From Pseudomonas sp. stari2 (GTDB lineage Bacteria; Pseudomonadota; Gammaproteobacteria; Pseudomonadales; Pseudomonadaceae), in contig NZ_CP099760.1 of the NCBI RefSeq assembly GCF_040760005.1, positions 5,115,501 to 5,179,500 on the forward strand: a DNA stretch of 64,000 bases, read 5' to 3'. The notes beneath the pieces were generated by a model that was not told the origin of the DNA, searched no databases, and was given only the letters and a program-made list of their open reading frames with translations. This document shows positions 63,791-64,000 of the stretch, piece by piece. Made by a program: the position numbers and the translations under genes. The stretch's first letter is position 1, and every line of letters starts with the position of its first letter.

Positions 63791-64000
63791 CGGGACTCCT
63801 GAATACTGATGCCTCTACCTTAGGCAGGCGCGTGTCAGCGTCAGGTCATCCCTTTGTGAAAAAAACGTCGCGTAAACCCACGAACTATTTCAAGGTTATA
63901 CAGGATTCGTTCAGGTTGGCAGCTTTTTTGTGCCATTTGGGAGGGATTCCTGTTTGCCCAGATCTACCTCGAAACGGCAGCCATTGGGTTCCATCGTACT

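Overview
The window is GC-rich, densely coded chromosome from a fluorescent-group Pseudomonas. The evidence is the mvaT, sadC, bifA, mexVW, pobA and argP/argO homologues, Pseudomonas-specific families (DUF6124, imelysin/DUF1111/DUF1513), and gene order. From memory, both flanks follow P. aeruginosa PAO1 (about PA4314-PA4333 on the left, about PA4360-PA4379 on the right). The middle, about 20.3-44.2 kb, carries transport, catabolic and regulatory genes that I do not expect at that place in PAO1. No tRNA, rRNA, CRISPR array, insertion sequence or prophage was seen.

Left core, 1-20.2 kb. A membrane protein of the lysylphosphatidylglycerol-synthase type is followed by purU, mvaT and sbcB. Next is a tightly overlapping six-gene operon: RDD protein, SpoIIM-like protein, DUF4129, DUF4350, MoxR ATPase and DUF58. 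An AT-richer patch (about 11.05-12.27 kb) covers the end of the DUF58 gene, a 71-residue orphan and a noncoding element with inverted arms and repeated TAGTCG words in front of a DUF6124 gene. Then come a PilZ protein, a TPR lipoprotein, pyruvate kinase, enoyl-CoA hydratase, a ferredoxin reductase, the diguanylate cyclase SadC and class I fumarase.

Middle accessory block, 20.3-44.2 kb. A MifS/MifR-like two-component system sits in front of a KgtP-like permease gene that has a clear sigma-54 promoter and an upstream palindrome. A COG4705 membrane protein with fourfold internal repetition and a tiny exported protein built of 14-residue repeats follow. A polyamine-type ABC transporter and an AruI-like decarboxylase plus aldehyde dehydrogenase share a nearly identical 29-bp upstream element, which suggests one regulon, probably under the divergent GcvA-like LysR protein. 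The block ends with a metallo-beta-lactamase-fold protein with altered metal ligands, the pobR/pobA pair and an MFS exporter.

Right core, 44.2-64 kb. A periplasmic protein with two Cache domains, a coiled-coil membrane protein and an epimerase-like dehydrogenase lead into argP divergent from an ACT-domain gene and argO. Then come sodB and the c-di-GMP phosphodiesterase bifA. An apparently iron-regulated imelysin/di-heme/imelysin/DUF1513 cluster has a Fur-box-like promoter. The mexVW efflux genes, a small exported protein, InaA and a methyltransferase finish the window.

Three c-di-GMP elements (PilZ protein, SadC synthase, BifA hydrolase) lie within 40 kb. Most transcription units end in strong intrinsic terminators, often shared by convergent genes.
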